From: Cyanobacteria bacterium UBA2566
GTDB taxonomy: Bacteria; Cyanobacteriota; Cyanobacteriia; Cyanobacteriales; Desertifilaceae
Assembly: GCA_002340255.1 (NCBI GenBank)
Contig: DDLS01000137.1
Span: forward strand, 76,534-140,533
Length of the DNA stretch: 64,000 nt
Direction: 5' to 3'
Below the pieces are notes generated by a model, which was given only the letters and a program-made list of their open reading frames with translations, had not been told where the DNA came from and ran no database searches. Below, one piece after another: positions 8,532-17,311 of this stretch. The number at the start of each line of letters is the position of its first letter. Position 1 is the stretch's first letter. A program made the translations under genes and the position numbers.

Positions 8532-10364
8532 ATGCAAGCCACAACGGTAATAGCTACTCGAAGAACGGGCGCATATGCCCTTATGGATAGCTTAAAACGG
8601 CACGGAGTCAAGCACATTTTTGGTTATCCAGGGGGAGCAATTCTACCGATTTATGATGAATTGTATCGCTGCGAAGCCAATGGAGAACTGAAACATTTCT
8701 TAGTCAGACATGAACAAGGGGCTTCCCATGCAGCAGATGCTTATGCTCGCGCTACGGGTAAAGTGGGCGTATGTTTTGGAACCTCTGGCCCTGGAGCAAC
8801 GAACTTAGTTACGGGTATCGCTACAGCTCAAATGGACTCGATTCCGATGGTCGTTATTACCGGACAGGTGACTCGAGCAGCCATTGGTACAGATGCATTC
8901 CAAGAAACGGATATTTATGGGATTACCCTGCCGGTGGTGAAGCATTCCTATGTCGTTCGTCATGCCCAAGATATGGCTCGAATTGTGGCTGAGGCTTTTC
9001 ATATTGCTAGTACAGGACGGCCGGGACCGGTTTTGATTGATATTCCCAAGGATGTGGGTACAGAAGAATGTGATTATGTACCCGTAGAACCCGGAACGAT
9101 TAAGTTACCTGGCTATCGACCCACTATTAAGGGTAATCCTCGACAAATTAATCAGGCGATCGCCTTAATGCAAGAAGCTGAACGTCCCCTACTCTACGTT
9201 GGGGGGGGAGCGATCGCATCTGGGGCCCATGCGGAACTCAAGGAACTGGCTGAACTGTTCCAAATTCCCCTCACCACCACGTTTATGGGTAAAGGGGCCT
9301 TTGATGAAAAACACCCTCTATCGGTGGGGATGTTGGGAATGCATGGTACAGCCTATGCTAACTTTTCCGTTAGTGAATGCGACCTGTTAATTGCTGTCGG
9401 GGCCCGCTTCGATGACCGGGTAACCGGAAAATTAGATGAGTTTGCCGCCCGCGCTCAAGTGATTCATATTGATATTGACCCAGCAGAAGTGGGTAAAAAC
9501 CGCACCCCAGAAGTTCCAATTGTTGGCGATGTGCGCCAAGTATTGATCGATCTTCTGACTCGCTGTCATCAAATGGGTCTATCGGGTCAACCAACCAAAA
9601 CTACTTTGTGGTTAGAGCGGATTAATCGCTGGCGCACAGACTATCCCCTAGTTATTCCTCGTCCGGAAGGGCAACTCTCTCCCCAAGAGGTGATCTACTC
9701 CGTTGGTCAACAAGCTCCTGATGCGTTCTATACAACGGATGTAGGACAGCACCAAATGTGGGGAGCGCAATTCTTGGAAAATGGCCCTCGGCAATGGATT
9801 TCCAGTGGTGGCTTGGGAACCATGGGCTTTGGTGTGCCCGCAGCGATGGGAGCGAAGGTGGCTCTGCCGGATGAACAGGTAATTTGTATTGCTGGAGATG
9901 CCAGTATCCAGATGAATATTCAGGAACTGGGAACGATCGCCCAATATGGCATTAATGTCAAAGTGGCGATCGTCAATAATGCTTGGCAAGGTATGGTACG
10001 CCAGTGGCAAGAAACGTTCTATGGTGAGCGCTATTCTGCCACCAATATGGAAGTGGGAATGCCCGATTTTGTGAAACTGGCCGATGCTTATGGCATTAAA
10101 GGCATGAGGATTGATCACCGGGATCAGCTCGAAGGGGCGATCGCCGAAATGCTGGCCTATGATGGCCCTGTAGTTCTTGATGCCCATGTCACCCGCGACG
10201 AAAATTGTTATCCCATGGTGGCTCCGGGTAAGAGCAATTCCCAAATGCTCGGCTTACCTACACCCAAGAAGGAACAGTCTTTAGAGTTACTCTATTGCAC
10301 CAGTTGTGGAGCCAAAAACGCCCCCAGTAACCACTTCTGTCCCGAATGTGGCGCGAAACTCTAA
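8532..10364 (+). CDS. ilvB: acetolactate synthase large subunit, with C-terminal zinc ribbon
   Basis: 610 residues. This ThDP enzyme condenses two pyruvates, or pyruvate with 2-oxobutyrate, in branched-chain amino acid synthesis. The catalytic glutamate lies in RHEQGASHAADAYARATG, the FAD/central domain follows, and the ThDP motif runs from GDASIQMN to NNAWQGMV. After the normal catalytic core there is an extra tail of about 23 residues with two CxxC pairs (CTSC and CPEC, about 589-607), a compact zinc ribbon absent from E. coli enzymes. A GGAG lies just upstream of the ATG at 8532. The small subunit gene ilvN is not in the window. Confidence 0.96.
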   Translation: MQATTVIATRRTGAYALMDSLKRHGVKHIFGYPGGAILPIYDELYRCEANGELKHFLVRHEQGASHAADAYARATGKVGVCFGTSGPGATNLVTGIATAQMDSIPMVVITGQVTRAAIGTDAFQETDIYGITLPVVKHSYVVRHAQDMARIVAEAFHIASTGRPGPVLIDIPKDVGTEECDYVPVEPGTIKLPGYRPTIKGNPRQINQAIALMQEAERPLLYVGGGAIASGAHAELKELAELFQIPLTTTFMGKGAFDEKHPLSVGMLGMHGTAYANFSVSECDLLIAVGARFDDRVTGKLDEFAARAQVIHIDIDPAEVGKNRTPEVPIVGDVRQVLIDLLTRCHQMGLSGQPTKTTLWLERINRWRTDYPLVIPRPEGQLSPQEVIYSVGQQAPDAFYTTDVGQHQMWGAQFLENGPRQWISSGGLGTMGFGVPAAMGAKVALPDEQVICIAGDASIQMNIQELGTIAQYGINVKVAIVNNAWQGMVRQWQETFYGERYSATNMEVGMPDFVKLADAYGIKGMRIDHRDQLEGAIAEMLAYDGPVVLDAHVTRDENCYPMVAPGKSNSQMLGLPTPKKEQSLELLYCTSCGAKNAPSNHFCPECGAKL

Positions 10365-10378
10365 AAAATGGGAATGGC

Positions 10379-10446
10379 TAGGGAATAGGGAATAGGGAAT
10401 AGGGAATAGACAATCTTCCCATTCCCCCATTCCCCCATTCCCCTAC
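10379..10446. repeat. opposed heptamer repeats
   Basis: Tandem GGGAATA units (10379-10408) are followed about 15 bases later by tandem CCCCATT units (10420-10446), so the block can fold back on itself. It sits between ilvB and the pentapeptide gene. It is of the short tandem repeat type common between genes of filamentous cyanobacteria. Confidence 0.75.
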
Positions 10447-10499
10447 CCCATCTCCCCATCTGCCTTTAAGATAGAACAGATGGCTATGGCACTTGGGTT

Positions 10500-11327
10500 A
10501 TGAATAAAGTAATCTCCACCGCACTTATCGTTTTGGGTTTCACTTTAGCCACTCCTGTGGCAGCAGAAGATTTAGAACATCTTAGACAACTCCTCTCTTC
10601 TAAGCAATGTCCGATGTGTAACCTGAGCGAGTCAGGGTTAAGTATGGCTCAGTTAGAGAATGCCGACTTAACAGGAGCCGATTTAAGTTTTGCCAATCTG
10701 GATAACGCAGATTTAAGTGGAGCGAATTTGAGTGGGGCAGATCTGACGGGAGCGCTGTTATACAAGGCAGATCTGCGACGCGCTAATTTAGCCGGAGCCA
10801 ATTTAGCTGGAGCCAATTTAATGGGCACAGATTTATCCTATGCTGACCTGACTGGGGCGAATTTGGCTGGGGCGAATTTGAGTGGGGCCTATATGGCCAA
10901 TGCCCAAATTGAAGGGGCAATTATTAATACAGCGATTCTGAATGGAGTACTTGAATTTCCGGGTGGAGTTCTGAGTCCAGAGGATTATTATCGGTTAGCG
11001 TTTGTGGATGCTCGTTCTGGAAATCATCGAGGAGCGCTGGAAAAACATAGTTTAGCCCTACAGATCGATCCCAATTTCGCCCCCGCTTATTTAGGACGTG
11101 GGGTAAGTCGTTTGCAACTTGGAGATGGCAGTGGGGCGATCGCCGATTGGACAGTCGCCCGTACTATTTTTGAAACCCAAGGCAATGAGGAAGGCTCCGA
11201 AATCTCTCAAGAATTTATTGACGTGACGGAAAAGGCGATTGAGGAAAGTAAAAAAGGCAAACGACGGGGAGGGTTTCTGGGCGTTATTAATCAATTGGCT
11301 CCCATGTTACTCCAATTCCTGTTGTAA
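10500..11327 (+). CDS. exported pentapeptide-repeat/TPR protein
   Basis: 275 residues. A signal peptide ends near residue 22 (ATPVAAED), so the protein is probably exported. A CPMCNLS segment (38-44) is followed by about 16 pentapeptide repeats of the A(D/N)LxG type (about 55-140), expected to form a right-handed quadrilateral beta-helix. One or two TPR-like helices follow (ALEKHSLALQIDPNFAPAYLGRGVSRL, given in family-typical order, about 180-207), then a basic, hydrophobic C-terminus (KKGKRRGG... FLL). This domain order is frequent in cyanobacteria and suggests a scaffold role; no catalytic residues are seen. Confidence 0.88.
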   Translation: MNKVISTALIVLGFTLATPVAAEDLEHLRQLLSSKQCPMCNLSESGLSMAQLENADLTGADLSFANLDNADLSGANLSGADLTGALLYKADLRRANLAGANLAGANLMGTDLSYADLTGANLAGANLSGAYMANAQIEGAIINTAILNGVLEFPGGVLSPEDYYRLAFVDARSGNHRGALEKHSLALQIDPNFAPAYLGRGVSRLQLGDGSGAIADWTVARTIFETQGNEEGSEISQEFIDVTEKAIEESKKGKRRGGFLGVINQLAPMLLQFLL

Positions 11328-11829
11328 CGGATGTCTTTCACAGTCTACTATTGCCTGTTCCCTAGCGCGTAGCGCTATATTGCCCATTCATAGTTGGATC
11401 TATGCAAAACCTTCGGCGACTTGACCGAGCAATTTCGTCTAGCATAGGCAACTTTTGAGCTATGGCACAGTTTAAATGCACAAAAGATCAGAGGTTTATA
11501 TAGGAAAATACCCAATCCTACCTCCTCAATAACACGCATATAGTCGATCTCACCTTTCTCACAAAATTAGAAAATCTGCTATCAAAACCGATCGAAAATT
11601 ATCGAAACCTCTGTAGATTTTGGGGTTTTCGACCAAACTTCCGTAGAATCCATGAAATTGCAAAGATTCGGCCAAGATGAGGCATTGATCCTTGTCAGAC
11701 AGAAAAAAAAACGATTATCCTAATAATTAAATCTTAAGCTCATGTTTTTTCTGAAAGATTAAAAGCAAGAGATTAAGTGAACTGACTGAGAAAAAGTCGG
11801 CATCTACCTGAGTACTGAAGCAGCCAACT
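11328..11829. other. gene-free AT-rich stretch
   Basis: 502 bases with no supported gene. An imperfect copy of the AGCGC palindrome (TAGCGCGTAGCGCTATA) lies at 11363-11379. The remainder is AT-rich with a run of nine A at about 11703-11711. No tRNA or structured RNA was recognised. Confidence 0.5.
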
Positions 11830-12021
11830 ATGGACAACATCCTTAAAACCCGAAATTCCTCTCCTTCTTCTTCTACCCATGAAGCTTGGGACGGTGAATA
11901 TAAATCAGAGTCTCCTAACTGGGCAGAAAAACTAATCCGAGAAGAATCTGCACCTGATAGTGACTGGGAATGGGGACAATTCATACCCATTTTGCGTAAT
12001 CCTCAGTTTGAGGCTTGCTAA
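11830..12021 (+). CDS. possible small hypothetical protein
   Basis: 63 residues, acidic and rich in Ser, Glu and Trp (NWAEKLIREE, DSDWEWGQFIPILRNP), with no membrane segment and no recognisable family. No good ribosome binding site precedes the ATG. The composition looks like an ordinary soluble peptide rather than translated repeat, but the length is close to chance. An opposing frame overlaps it and looks worse. Confidence 0.33.
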   Translation: MDNILKTRNSSPSSSTHEAWDGEYKSESPNWAEKLIREESAPDSDWEWGQFIPILRNPQFEAC

Positions 12022-12212
12022 TGTAATCTCGTTTGTTATGATCGCCTGGGTTCTGGATAAGCTGAAATCCTGATTCTATAATTGCTCTCAATTCCCATGC
12101 CATCATTAAATCAGTGGTCAAATTCTCTTATCCCGAACTCAGGTTACTTCAACGCCGCATCCTACCCAGTTCGTTGAATCGGTCATTTATGCTAACGGAT
12201 GGGAATTAATCC

Positions 12213-13475
12213 CTATCCCTCTAACCCCCGACCTAATGTTTCTTCTAGCATTGCTAGATCGGGAACTTCCTCGGGTGCATAATATCCAGCCGCCCGCTTG
12301 GCCGTAATCTCAACTTGTGCATCTTTGGGAATTAACTCAGGAGGAATAGGAACGCGCTCAATGACTTCAATTCCTGAATTGGTAATCGCATCATATTTCA
12401 TGTTACTCATGGACACCAACCGGTCAATGCGGGTTAAGCCTAACCAATGCAAGACATCGGGCATAAATTCCTGAAAGCGCATATCTTGAACTCCCGCTAC
12501 ACATTCGGTGCGCTCAAAATAGGCTGTTGCTCGATCGCCTCCTTCCTGACGTTTGCGAGCATTATAAACTAGAAACTTAGTGACTTCACCTAGGGCACGA
12601 CCTTCCTTCCGAAAATAGACAATTACCCCTAAGCCCCCTTCTTGGGCAGTCCGAATACAGACTTCAATCCCATGGGCAAGATAGGGACGACAGGTACAAA
12701 TATCGGAGCCAAATACATCAGAACCATTGCACTCATCATGGACGCGAACAGCGGTGGGGCGATCTCGATCCGAAATTGCCCTTAAATCGCCAATCAAATA
12801 CACCGTTGATCCACCGATAGGGGGTAAGTATAACACCAAATCCGGCCGCGTCACCAACTCCGGAAACATGCCCCCCGTCTGTTCAAACAGAGCATGACGC
12901 AAATCCATTTCCTCTACCCCAATGCGTTTGGCGATTCCCGGTAAATACCACACTGGTTCGATCGCCGCTTTGACAACGACTAAATCTCCACCTTCTTTCA
13001 GGATCTTGCCATCAACTTGCAAGCGCCCCTTACTAACGGCTTCCTGAAGTTCGGGCATATTGATATGGGCTTGGGTAATGGCGATTGTTGGCCGAATATC
13101 GATTCCTTGTTCGTAGAATTGCGTATAAATGTCACCCACACGAGCGCCAAAGGGGTCTAGAGAAACAATTTTATCCGGATCGGTCCAACTGGGATGGGGA
13201 CCAATGTCTGCCACGGGTGCCGTATTGGTTAGATCCGCTCGATGTTCTGGATTCAGCGCTTGACGAGCAACCGCTAGGGCACGATAAATGGCATAGGAAC
13301 CGGAATGGGTTCCTATCACATTTCGGTGAGCAGGATTGGTTAATGTAGCAATTACTGGTCCTCTGGCAATCGGATCGGAATTGCCCCAATCAATGGCGAT
13401 CGGTTTTGCCCCACTGCTGCGAGGATGGGATGTGAGGACAATAGGTTTAGATTTACGACGGGTTGAATCAGCCAT
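12213..13475 (-). CDS. GTP cyclohydrolase II-like protein, URC1/RibA2 type
   Basis: About 420 residues, starting at the ATG at 13475 (MADSTRRKS) rather than the longer in-frame start. The C-terminal half is a GTP cyclohydrolase II domain: the zinc ligands appear as HDEC ... DICTC, and the catalytic-loop region as YFRKEGRALGEV instead of the usual QEGRGIG. The long N-terminal extension and the segment QDMRFQEFMPDVLHWLG match the paralogous group that includes yeast Urc1 (uracil catabolism), not housekeeping RibA. It may open a purine-like ring; the substrate is inferred from the family only. No pyrimidine-catabolism gene lies beside it. Confidence 0.82.
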   Translation of the reverse strand: MADSTRRKSKPIVLTSHPRSSGAKPIAIDWGNSDPIARGPVIATLTNPAHRNVIGTHSGSYAIYRALAVARQALNPEHRADLTNTAPVADIGPHPSWTDPDKIVSLDPFGARVGDIYTQFYEQGIDIRPTIAITQAHINMPELQEAVSKGRLQVDGKILKEGGDLVVVKAAIEPVWYLPGIAKRIGVEEMDLRHALFEQTGGMFPELVTRPDLVLYLPPIGGSTVYLIGDLRAISDRDRPTAVRVHDECNGSDVFGSDICTCRPYLAHGIEVCIRTAQEGGLGVIVYFRKEGRALGEVTKFLVYNARKRQEGGDRATAYFERTECVAGVQDMRFQEFMPDVLHWLGLTRIDRLVSMSNMKYDAITNSGIEVIERVPIPPELIPKDAQVEITAKRAAGYYAPEEVPDLAMLEETLGRGLEG

Positions 13476-13563
13476 AGAGAGCAGGGAAGAGTAGACAAAG
13501 GTTGAAACTATACCGTATTGTGTCACGATTTTTGAGACTGGGGCAGAAAGTTAGCTATACAAG

Positions 13564-14694
13564 CTATTGCCTATACCCTATTCCCTGCTCGCGTAGGGCT
13601 TCAATAATTTTCAGATTAGCTTTGGGAAAGGGAAATTGGTCTAATTCTTCTAAGGTAACCCAACGAATTTCTTGGCATTCTATCGCTTGAGGCGTACCCG
13701 AACCGTAGCGACAATTATAAACATTTAAGGTGACCCGAAAATGGGTATAGGCATGGTCAATGGTAATTAGACGATCGCCCACTTCTATCTCGATCGCTAA
13801 TTCTTCTTGAATTTCCCGTTTAATACATTCTGGAAGCGTTTCGCCCGGTTCGAGCTTGCCACCTGGGAATTCCCACAAACCCCCAAGTAATCCTTTGTCT
13901 AAACGACGGTCAATGAGCAGTTGTCCTCGATCGTTCCAGATGACGGCAACACCGATGTTTTTGTGGGGCCGAACAGGGGGAGTTTCACGCATGGGCCAAT
14001 GGGTAGGGGTTCCGGTTTGATGGGCGAGACAATGGGAATTCCAAGGACAGCGATCGCACTTTGGCACTTTCGGAGTACAAAGGGTTGCCCCTAAGTCCAT
14101 CAGAGCTTGATTAAAGTCTCTCGGACGATCCCGATCTACAATAGCATCAGATAATGCCCAAAGCTGTTTCTGGGATTTCCCTGGGGGCTTCGGTAGCGTT
14201 ATTAGTCTAGCCAAAATGCGTTTAACATTACCATCTAAAATGGAAATGGGCTGATTAAAGGCAGCGCTGAGAATGCCGCCAGCCGTTGTCCGGCCAATAC
14301 CTGGTAGACTTAAAACCGCTTCTAGCTGTTGGGGAAAAATGCCCTGATGCTCTTCCATGACTTGCTGGGCTGCTCGATATAAATTTCGCGCCCGGCTATA
14401 ATAACCGAGTCCCTCCCAGAGTTTCAGCACCTGTTGCAGATTAGCTTGAGCTAAGGTTTCTAGGGTGGGAAAAGCGTGCAACCAGCGATCGTAATAGGGT
14501 AAAACCGTCTTCACTTGGGTTTGCTGGAGCATGATCTCAGAAATCCAGATGGGGTAAGGGTCTCGTTCTTTTCGCCAAGGCAAGACCCGACCCGCATCAC
14601 CATACCAGCGCAGCAAAGAAGTCCGGAGATCCTCAAGAACAGCCGGTTCAGGCGACTTCCAAGGAGTTTGTAGTGATTTAGATAATGAAGACAC
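13564..14694 (-). CDS. mutY: A/G-specific adenine DNA glycosylase
   Basis: 376 residues. It removes adenine mispaired with 8-oxoguanine in base-excision repair. The catalytic Glu53 lies in ISEIMLQQTQV, the helix-hairpin-helix in LPGIGRTTAGG (130-140) and the catalytic Asp154 in ILDGNVKR. Four cysteines (206, 213, 216, 222; spacing C-x6-C-x2-C-x5-C) bind the [4Fe-4S] cluster. A NUDIX-like 8-oxoG recognition domain fills residues 246-370 (FPGGKLEPGETLPECIKREIQEEL). All catalytic residues are present and the length is normal. It lies about 90 bases upstream of the cyclohydrolase gene, in the same direction. Confidence 0.96.
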   Translation of the reverse strand: MSSLSKSLQTPWKSPEPAVLEDLRTSLLRWYGDAGRVLPWRKERDPYPIWISEIMLQQTQVKTVLPYYDRWLHAFPTLETLAQANLQQVLKLWEGLGYYSRARNLYRAAQQVMEEHQGIFPQQLEAVLSLPGIGRTTAGGILSAAFNQPISILDGNVKRILARLITLPKPPGKSQKQLWALSDAIVDRDRPRDFNQALMDLGATLCTPKVPKCDRCPWNSHCLAHQTGTPTHWPMRETPPVRPHKNIGVAVIWNDRGQLLIDRRLDKGLLGGLWEFPGGKLEPGETLPECIKREIQEELAIEIEVGDRLITIDHAYTHFRVTLNVYNCRYGSGTPQAIECQEIRWVTLEELDQFPFPKANLKIIEALREQGIGYRQ

Positions 14695-14727
14695 CTGAAC
14701 TTACTGGAAACTTGACTTCAGTAAACT

Positions 14728-15069
14728 TTACTCCATCTCACTTGCGTGGGATTCAGAGGCTGACCAAGTATTTTCAAACATCATACGCTGTTCGGCATTA
14801 CGCAAAAAATAGCCACTGATCATGGCAGAGGCTAAGAGGCGACCTAGGTTTTCTCGGTTGGTTGTTACGGTAACCCCAAACTGTTCTGATGGGAGATGGC
14901 CCAGAAGTCCCATGATGTTGTTTTCCATGACTTGGAAAACTTCCGAAGAGGTAGGTTTAGAGAGTTGAGCCACGGTTTCCGGACTCAAGGATTGAACATA
15001 GTCCCATAATAAGTTATTGTCAGTGTCGCCCTGAAATAATTCAGGATTTTGATTCGACGGGTTATTCAC
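14728..15069 (-). CDS. DUF760 family protein
   Basis: 113 residues. It contains the DUF760 signature (LWDYVQSLSPETVAQLSKP; VMENNIMGLLGHLP; LGRLLASAMISGYFLRNAEQR) found in cyanobacteria and plant chloroplasts. It is predicted to be all-helical and soluble, with no membrane segment. It may share a transcript with mutY, which begins 34 bases further along on the same strand. The biochemical function is not known from the sequence. Confidence 0.85.
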   Translation of the reverse strand: MNNPSNQNPELFQGDTDNNLLWDYVQSLSPETVAQLSKPTSSEVFQVMENNIMGLLGHLPSEQFGVTVTTNRENLGRLLASAMISGYFLRNAEQRMMFENTWSASESHASEME

Positions 15070-15268
15070 GTTAGACCTCCGTACAGTTCACCGCGACAAC
15101 TTCTAGCCTTTTAGGTTGGAGCCGCTTTTGCAAATCAGATTGAACAAGAGTCTACTACTGTAGTGTATTGTCAATCTCATTTGCCTATAAACTAATGTAA
15201 CAGTTTCTTGCAAAAGGCGGGGGGCCTCAAGCGAATTGAAGATAATCAATCTGCTCTGTTGACTGGAA

Positions 15269-15658
15269 TTAGGCAAATTGGGGATTCGTGCGAGTAATGT
15301 CAACCGTGACTTGGCCGCTAAAGTCGGGTATGGGAGGAGATTTAATCACGCGTACACCAACTTTTTGTACGGGAGGGCGTTGGTGGGGTTGGTTTTCCCG
15401 GTTTAGAAGTTCATCGGCGATCGCCGTCGCCAATTTCTCGATTAAGTCAAATTTATTGCTACTCACAATTCCTTTAACGATCTCAATCGCTTCACAATAA
15501 TTGAACGTATCATCGAGATCATCACTCGCTCCAGATACCGATAAATCTAACCACAGGGACAGCTCAACTGTAAACCATTGTCCCAGTATTTTTTCTTCCG
15601 GTAAGTAGCCAATATATCCATAACAGCGAATATTGGAGACGTGAATACAATCCATCAT
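15269..15658 (-). CDS. folB: dihydroneopterin aldolase
   Basis: 129 residues. It cleaves dihydroneopterin to hydroxymethyl-dihydropterin and glycolaldehyde in folate synthesis. The family pattern is clear: IHVSNIRCYGYIGYLPEEK(I/L)LGQ at the N-terminus, the DLDDTFNYCEAIEIV region, FDLIEKLATAIADELL, and VGVRVIKSPPIPDFSG. Two adjacent ATGs (15658 and 15655) are possible starts. About 200 bases separate it from the DUF760 gene downstream. Confidence 0.93.
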   Translation of the reverse strand: MMDCIHVSNIRCYGYIGYLPEEKILGQWFTVELSLWLDLSVSGASDDLDDTFNYCEAIEIVKGIVSSNKFDLIEKLATAIADELLNRENQPHQRPPVQKVGVRVIKSPPIPDFSGQVTVDITRTNPQFA

Positions 15659-15821
15659 TAACTTAAGAGCAGGGATAAAGAGTTTATGCAGTTGATTATC
15701 CCATTACCAGGGGACAGCGAGCAACTGGGCATGAGTAAGGCGTAAACTTTTTTCGCCAGTGGTGTAACGTTAGAATAGGATATTTCTAGGAATTGAAATG
15801 TTTTAGACAGAGGTAAGTACT

Positions 15822-16082
15822 ATGATTGGTGAATACAAGTTGGCGAAAATAATAAGCGAACGAGGTAATGCTATATTTTTTGCTCAGGTATTTGTGGAAG
15901 TTGAATATTTTGATGGTGAAAATACTGTGATTGATTCAATAATAGAAAAAACAATCAATAGAAGAGCAGCAGAAGTGAATTCAGAAACTCATAGTGATTG
16001 GATTAATGCAGCAATAGAAGGAGCTAGGCCAACTTTACAATACTTAAAACATCAGAGTGTAAGCATCGAGTCCCAGTGTTGA
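15822..16082 (+). CDS. small hypothetical protein
   Basis: 86 residues, preceded by GAGGT about 8 bases before the ATG. It is AT-rich compared with its neighbours. The middle reads as alternating beta strands (IFFAQVFVEVEYFD) and the C-terminal part as a helix (DWINAAIEGARPTLQYL), giving a faint resemblance to the EF-G domain IV fold. No family was recognised. Its last 31 bases overlap, tail to tail, the end of the Rieske gene, so one of the two 3' ends has probably changed. Confidence 0.5.
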   Translation: MIGEYKLAKIISERGNAIFFAQVFVEVEYFDGENTVIDSIIEKTINRRAAEVNSETHSDWINAAIEGARPTLQYLKHQSVSIESQC

Positions 16083-17029
16083 TAAAGGTCTTCTGCGTAG
16101 AACATAATTTCTTCATTAGGCAGATGAATTTTAGCTTTTTGCCGTGGATATAAACTTTCAAGACATTTAACGTCTTGTTGCACCACAACCACAATTGAAG
16201 CCATATTGAGTAAGGACTCTTGCATGACCGATTTCAGTGCGGGATCGCTGAATTTTGCATAGAGCAAAATAAATGTTTTGGTTGTCGTCTCTGTTTCCGG
16301 ATAAAGAATATGACCTTGATAAGTTTGAACATCAGGGGAAACTAAGCAAAAGAACTGTGTTGATGGAAACACATATTCTAGAAAATTATGCATAATTTCT
16401 GGAATAGCTCCTAGGGCAGGATTGGCGGCAATTTCCTCTGGTGTATAATCAGCTTTCTCCACAGTTTGCGAAACCTTGGCATAGATGCCCTCTTTAGTTA
16501 CGAATTTCGACTGACAGGATTTAACTTTAAAAAATTCTCGATGGGTGCCATTTTGATGATCGTGATCGTAGTTAATCATCAGACTACTCAAAAAATCACT
16601 TTGAATGCTTCTCTGGGCTGTTACGCCTAGAAATTCGTACTCAGAGGCGACCTGTCGGTGCAACTCAGGAACAGGGAACCGAGGCTCAAATCCACCGTAA
16701 GTCCAGATCAAATCGCCATCAACAATTAACTCTAAGGGGTCAGCCAATGGCGCTTGACTCAACTGACCTTCTCGCCACAAGTGACCCGATCCGTCGAATT
16801 CTATAGCATGAAATGGACAGGCTATCGTATTGTGCTGCTCACAAATCCAGCCATTGGATAAAGGGGCTTGCATATGCGGACAAATGTTATTGAGAGCGAA
16901 TACTTCTCCAGAGGGATTCTGCCAAAGGACATAATCTTGGGCATTCAAGGTGACTTTATATGGGCGATTGATACCCAGCATGGACTTGTGCGCGATTAGC
17001 CAAGGCGCACCAGGAAGAATTGGTTGCAT
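16052..17029 (-). CDS. Rieske [2Fe-2S] ring-hydroxylating oxygenase-like protein
   Basis: 325 residues. The Rieske cluster ligands are Cys50-x-His52 and Cys71-x2-His74 (ICPHMQAP; ACPFHAIEFDG). The catalytic half carries NYDHDHQNGTHREFF, with Asp155/157 and His158/163 able to supply the mononuclear iron ligands. It should be the terminal oxygenase of an electron-transfer system; reductase and ferredoxin genes are not adjacent and the substrate is unknown. The promoter side (17047-17080) carries two TetR-type operators, and a TetR gene lies 1 kb away, so it is probably repressed until an inducer appears. Confidence 0.85.
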   Translation of the reverse strand: MQPILPGAPWLIAHKSMLGINRPYKVTLNAQDYVLWQNPSGEVFALNNICPHMQAPLSNGWICEQHNTIACPFHAIEFDGSGHLWREGQLSQAPLADPLELIVDGDLIWTYGGFEPRFPVPELHRQVASEYEFLGVTAQRSIQSDFLSSLMINYDHDHQNGTHREFFKVKSCQSKFVTKEGIYAKVSQTVEKADYTPEEIAANPALGAIPEIMHNFLEYVFPSTQFFCLVSPDVQTYQGHILYPETETTTKTFILLYAKFSDPALKSVMQESLLNMASIVVVVQQDVKCLESLYPRQKAKIHLPNEEIMFYAEDLYQHWDSMLTL

Positions 17030-17046
17030 AATGAAGGAACGTAAGT

Positions 17047-17080
17047 TAAACAGGTGTTTAGTTAGTTAAACGTCTGTTTA
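17047..17080. promoter_or_regulatory. pair of TetR-type operators upstream of the Rieske gene
   Basis: Two dyads of the form TAAAC-N4-GTTTA lie at 17047-17060 (spacer AGGT) and 17067-17080 (spacer GTCT), with centres 20 bases apart. They begin 18 bases upstream of the Rieske start codon. A third, slightly weaker copy precedes the TetR gene at 17898. Size, symmetry and position fit TetR-family operators; the assignment to this TetR is inference. Confidence 0.65.
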
Positions 17081-17110
17081 GTTGTGCTGTCAAGTGCTTC
17101 TGAGGGAAAA
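17061..17110 (+). repeat. 50-bp direct repeat, left copy
   Basis: The 50 bases match 17892-17941 at 41 of 50 positions in the same orientation, including the operator half-sites and the shared tail TGTCAAGTGCT and CTGAGGGAAAA. The two copies bracket the attC-like site and the truncated DJ-1 gene. Confidence 0.85.
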
Positions 17111-17311
17111 CATTGAGCGGATGATTATTGACCGAGAAAGCGATCGCGCCCAAGATCAACCTGCAACTCTACAACCCTAGCAGATCGCCCACTCTGTTCG
17201 CCCAGCGATCGAGAGAGGCTAAATTTTTTACTCGATTGAGACAAGTCATGCGGATAAGATTCAGTTGAAAAACAGCTTAAATTTACCTAAAATTTTAGTG
17301 TATACTAGCAG
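17111..17311. other. non-coding stretch between repeat and attC-like site
   Basis: No gene is visible here, only a few HIP1-like GATCG motifs. With the operators and the attC-like site it completes the 384-base gap between the Rieske start and the DJ-1 gene. Confidence 0.45.

Noticed and set aside
11727..11990. Minus-strand 87-residue frame opposite the small gene at 11830
   Set aside because: The residue pattern is the reverse complement of AT-rich and Ser-rich sequence, with no family or ribosome site.
15103..15303. Minus-strand 66-residue frame overlapping the folB end
   Set aside because: Low-complexity text with no family resemblance, overlapping the end of folB in another frame; no ribosome site.
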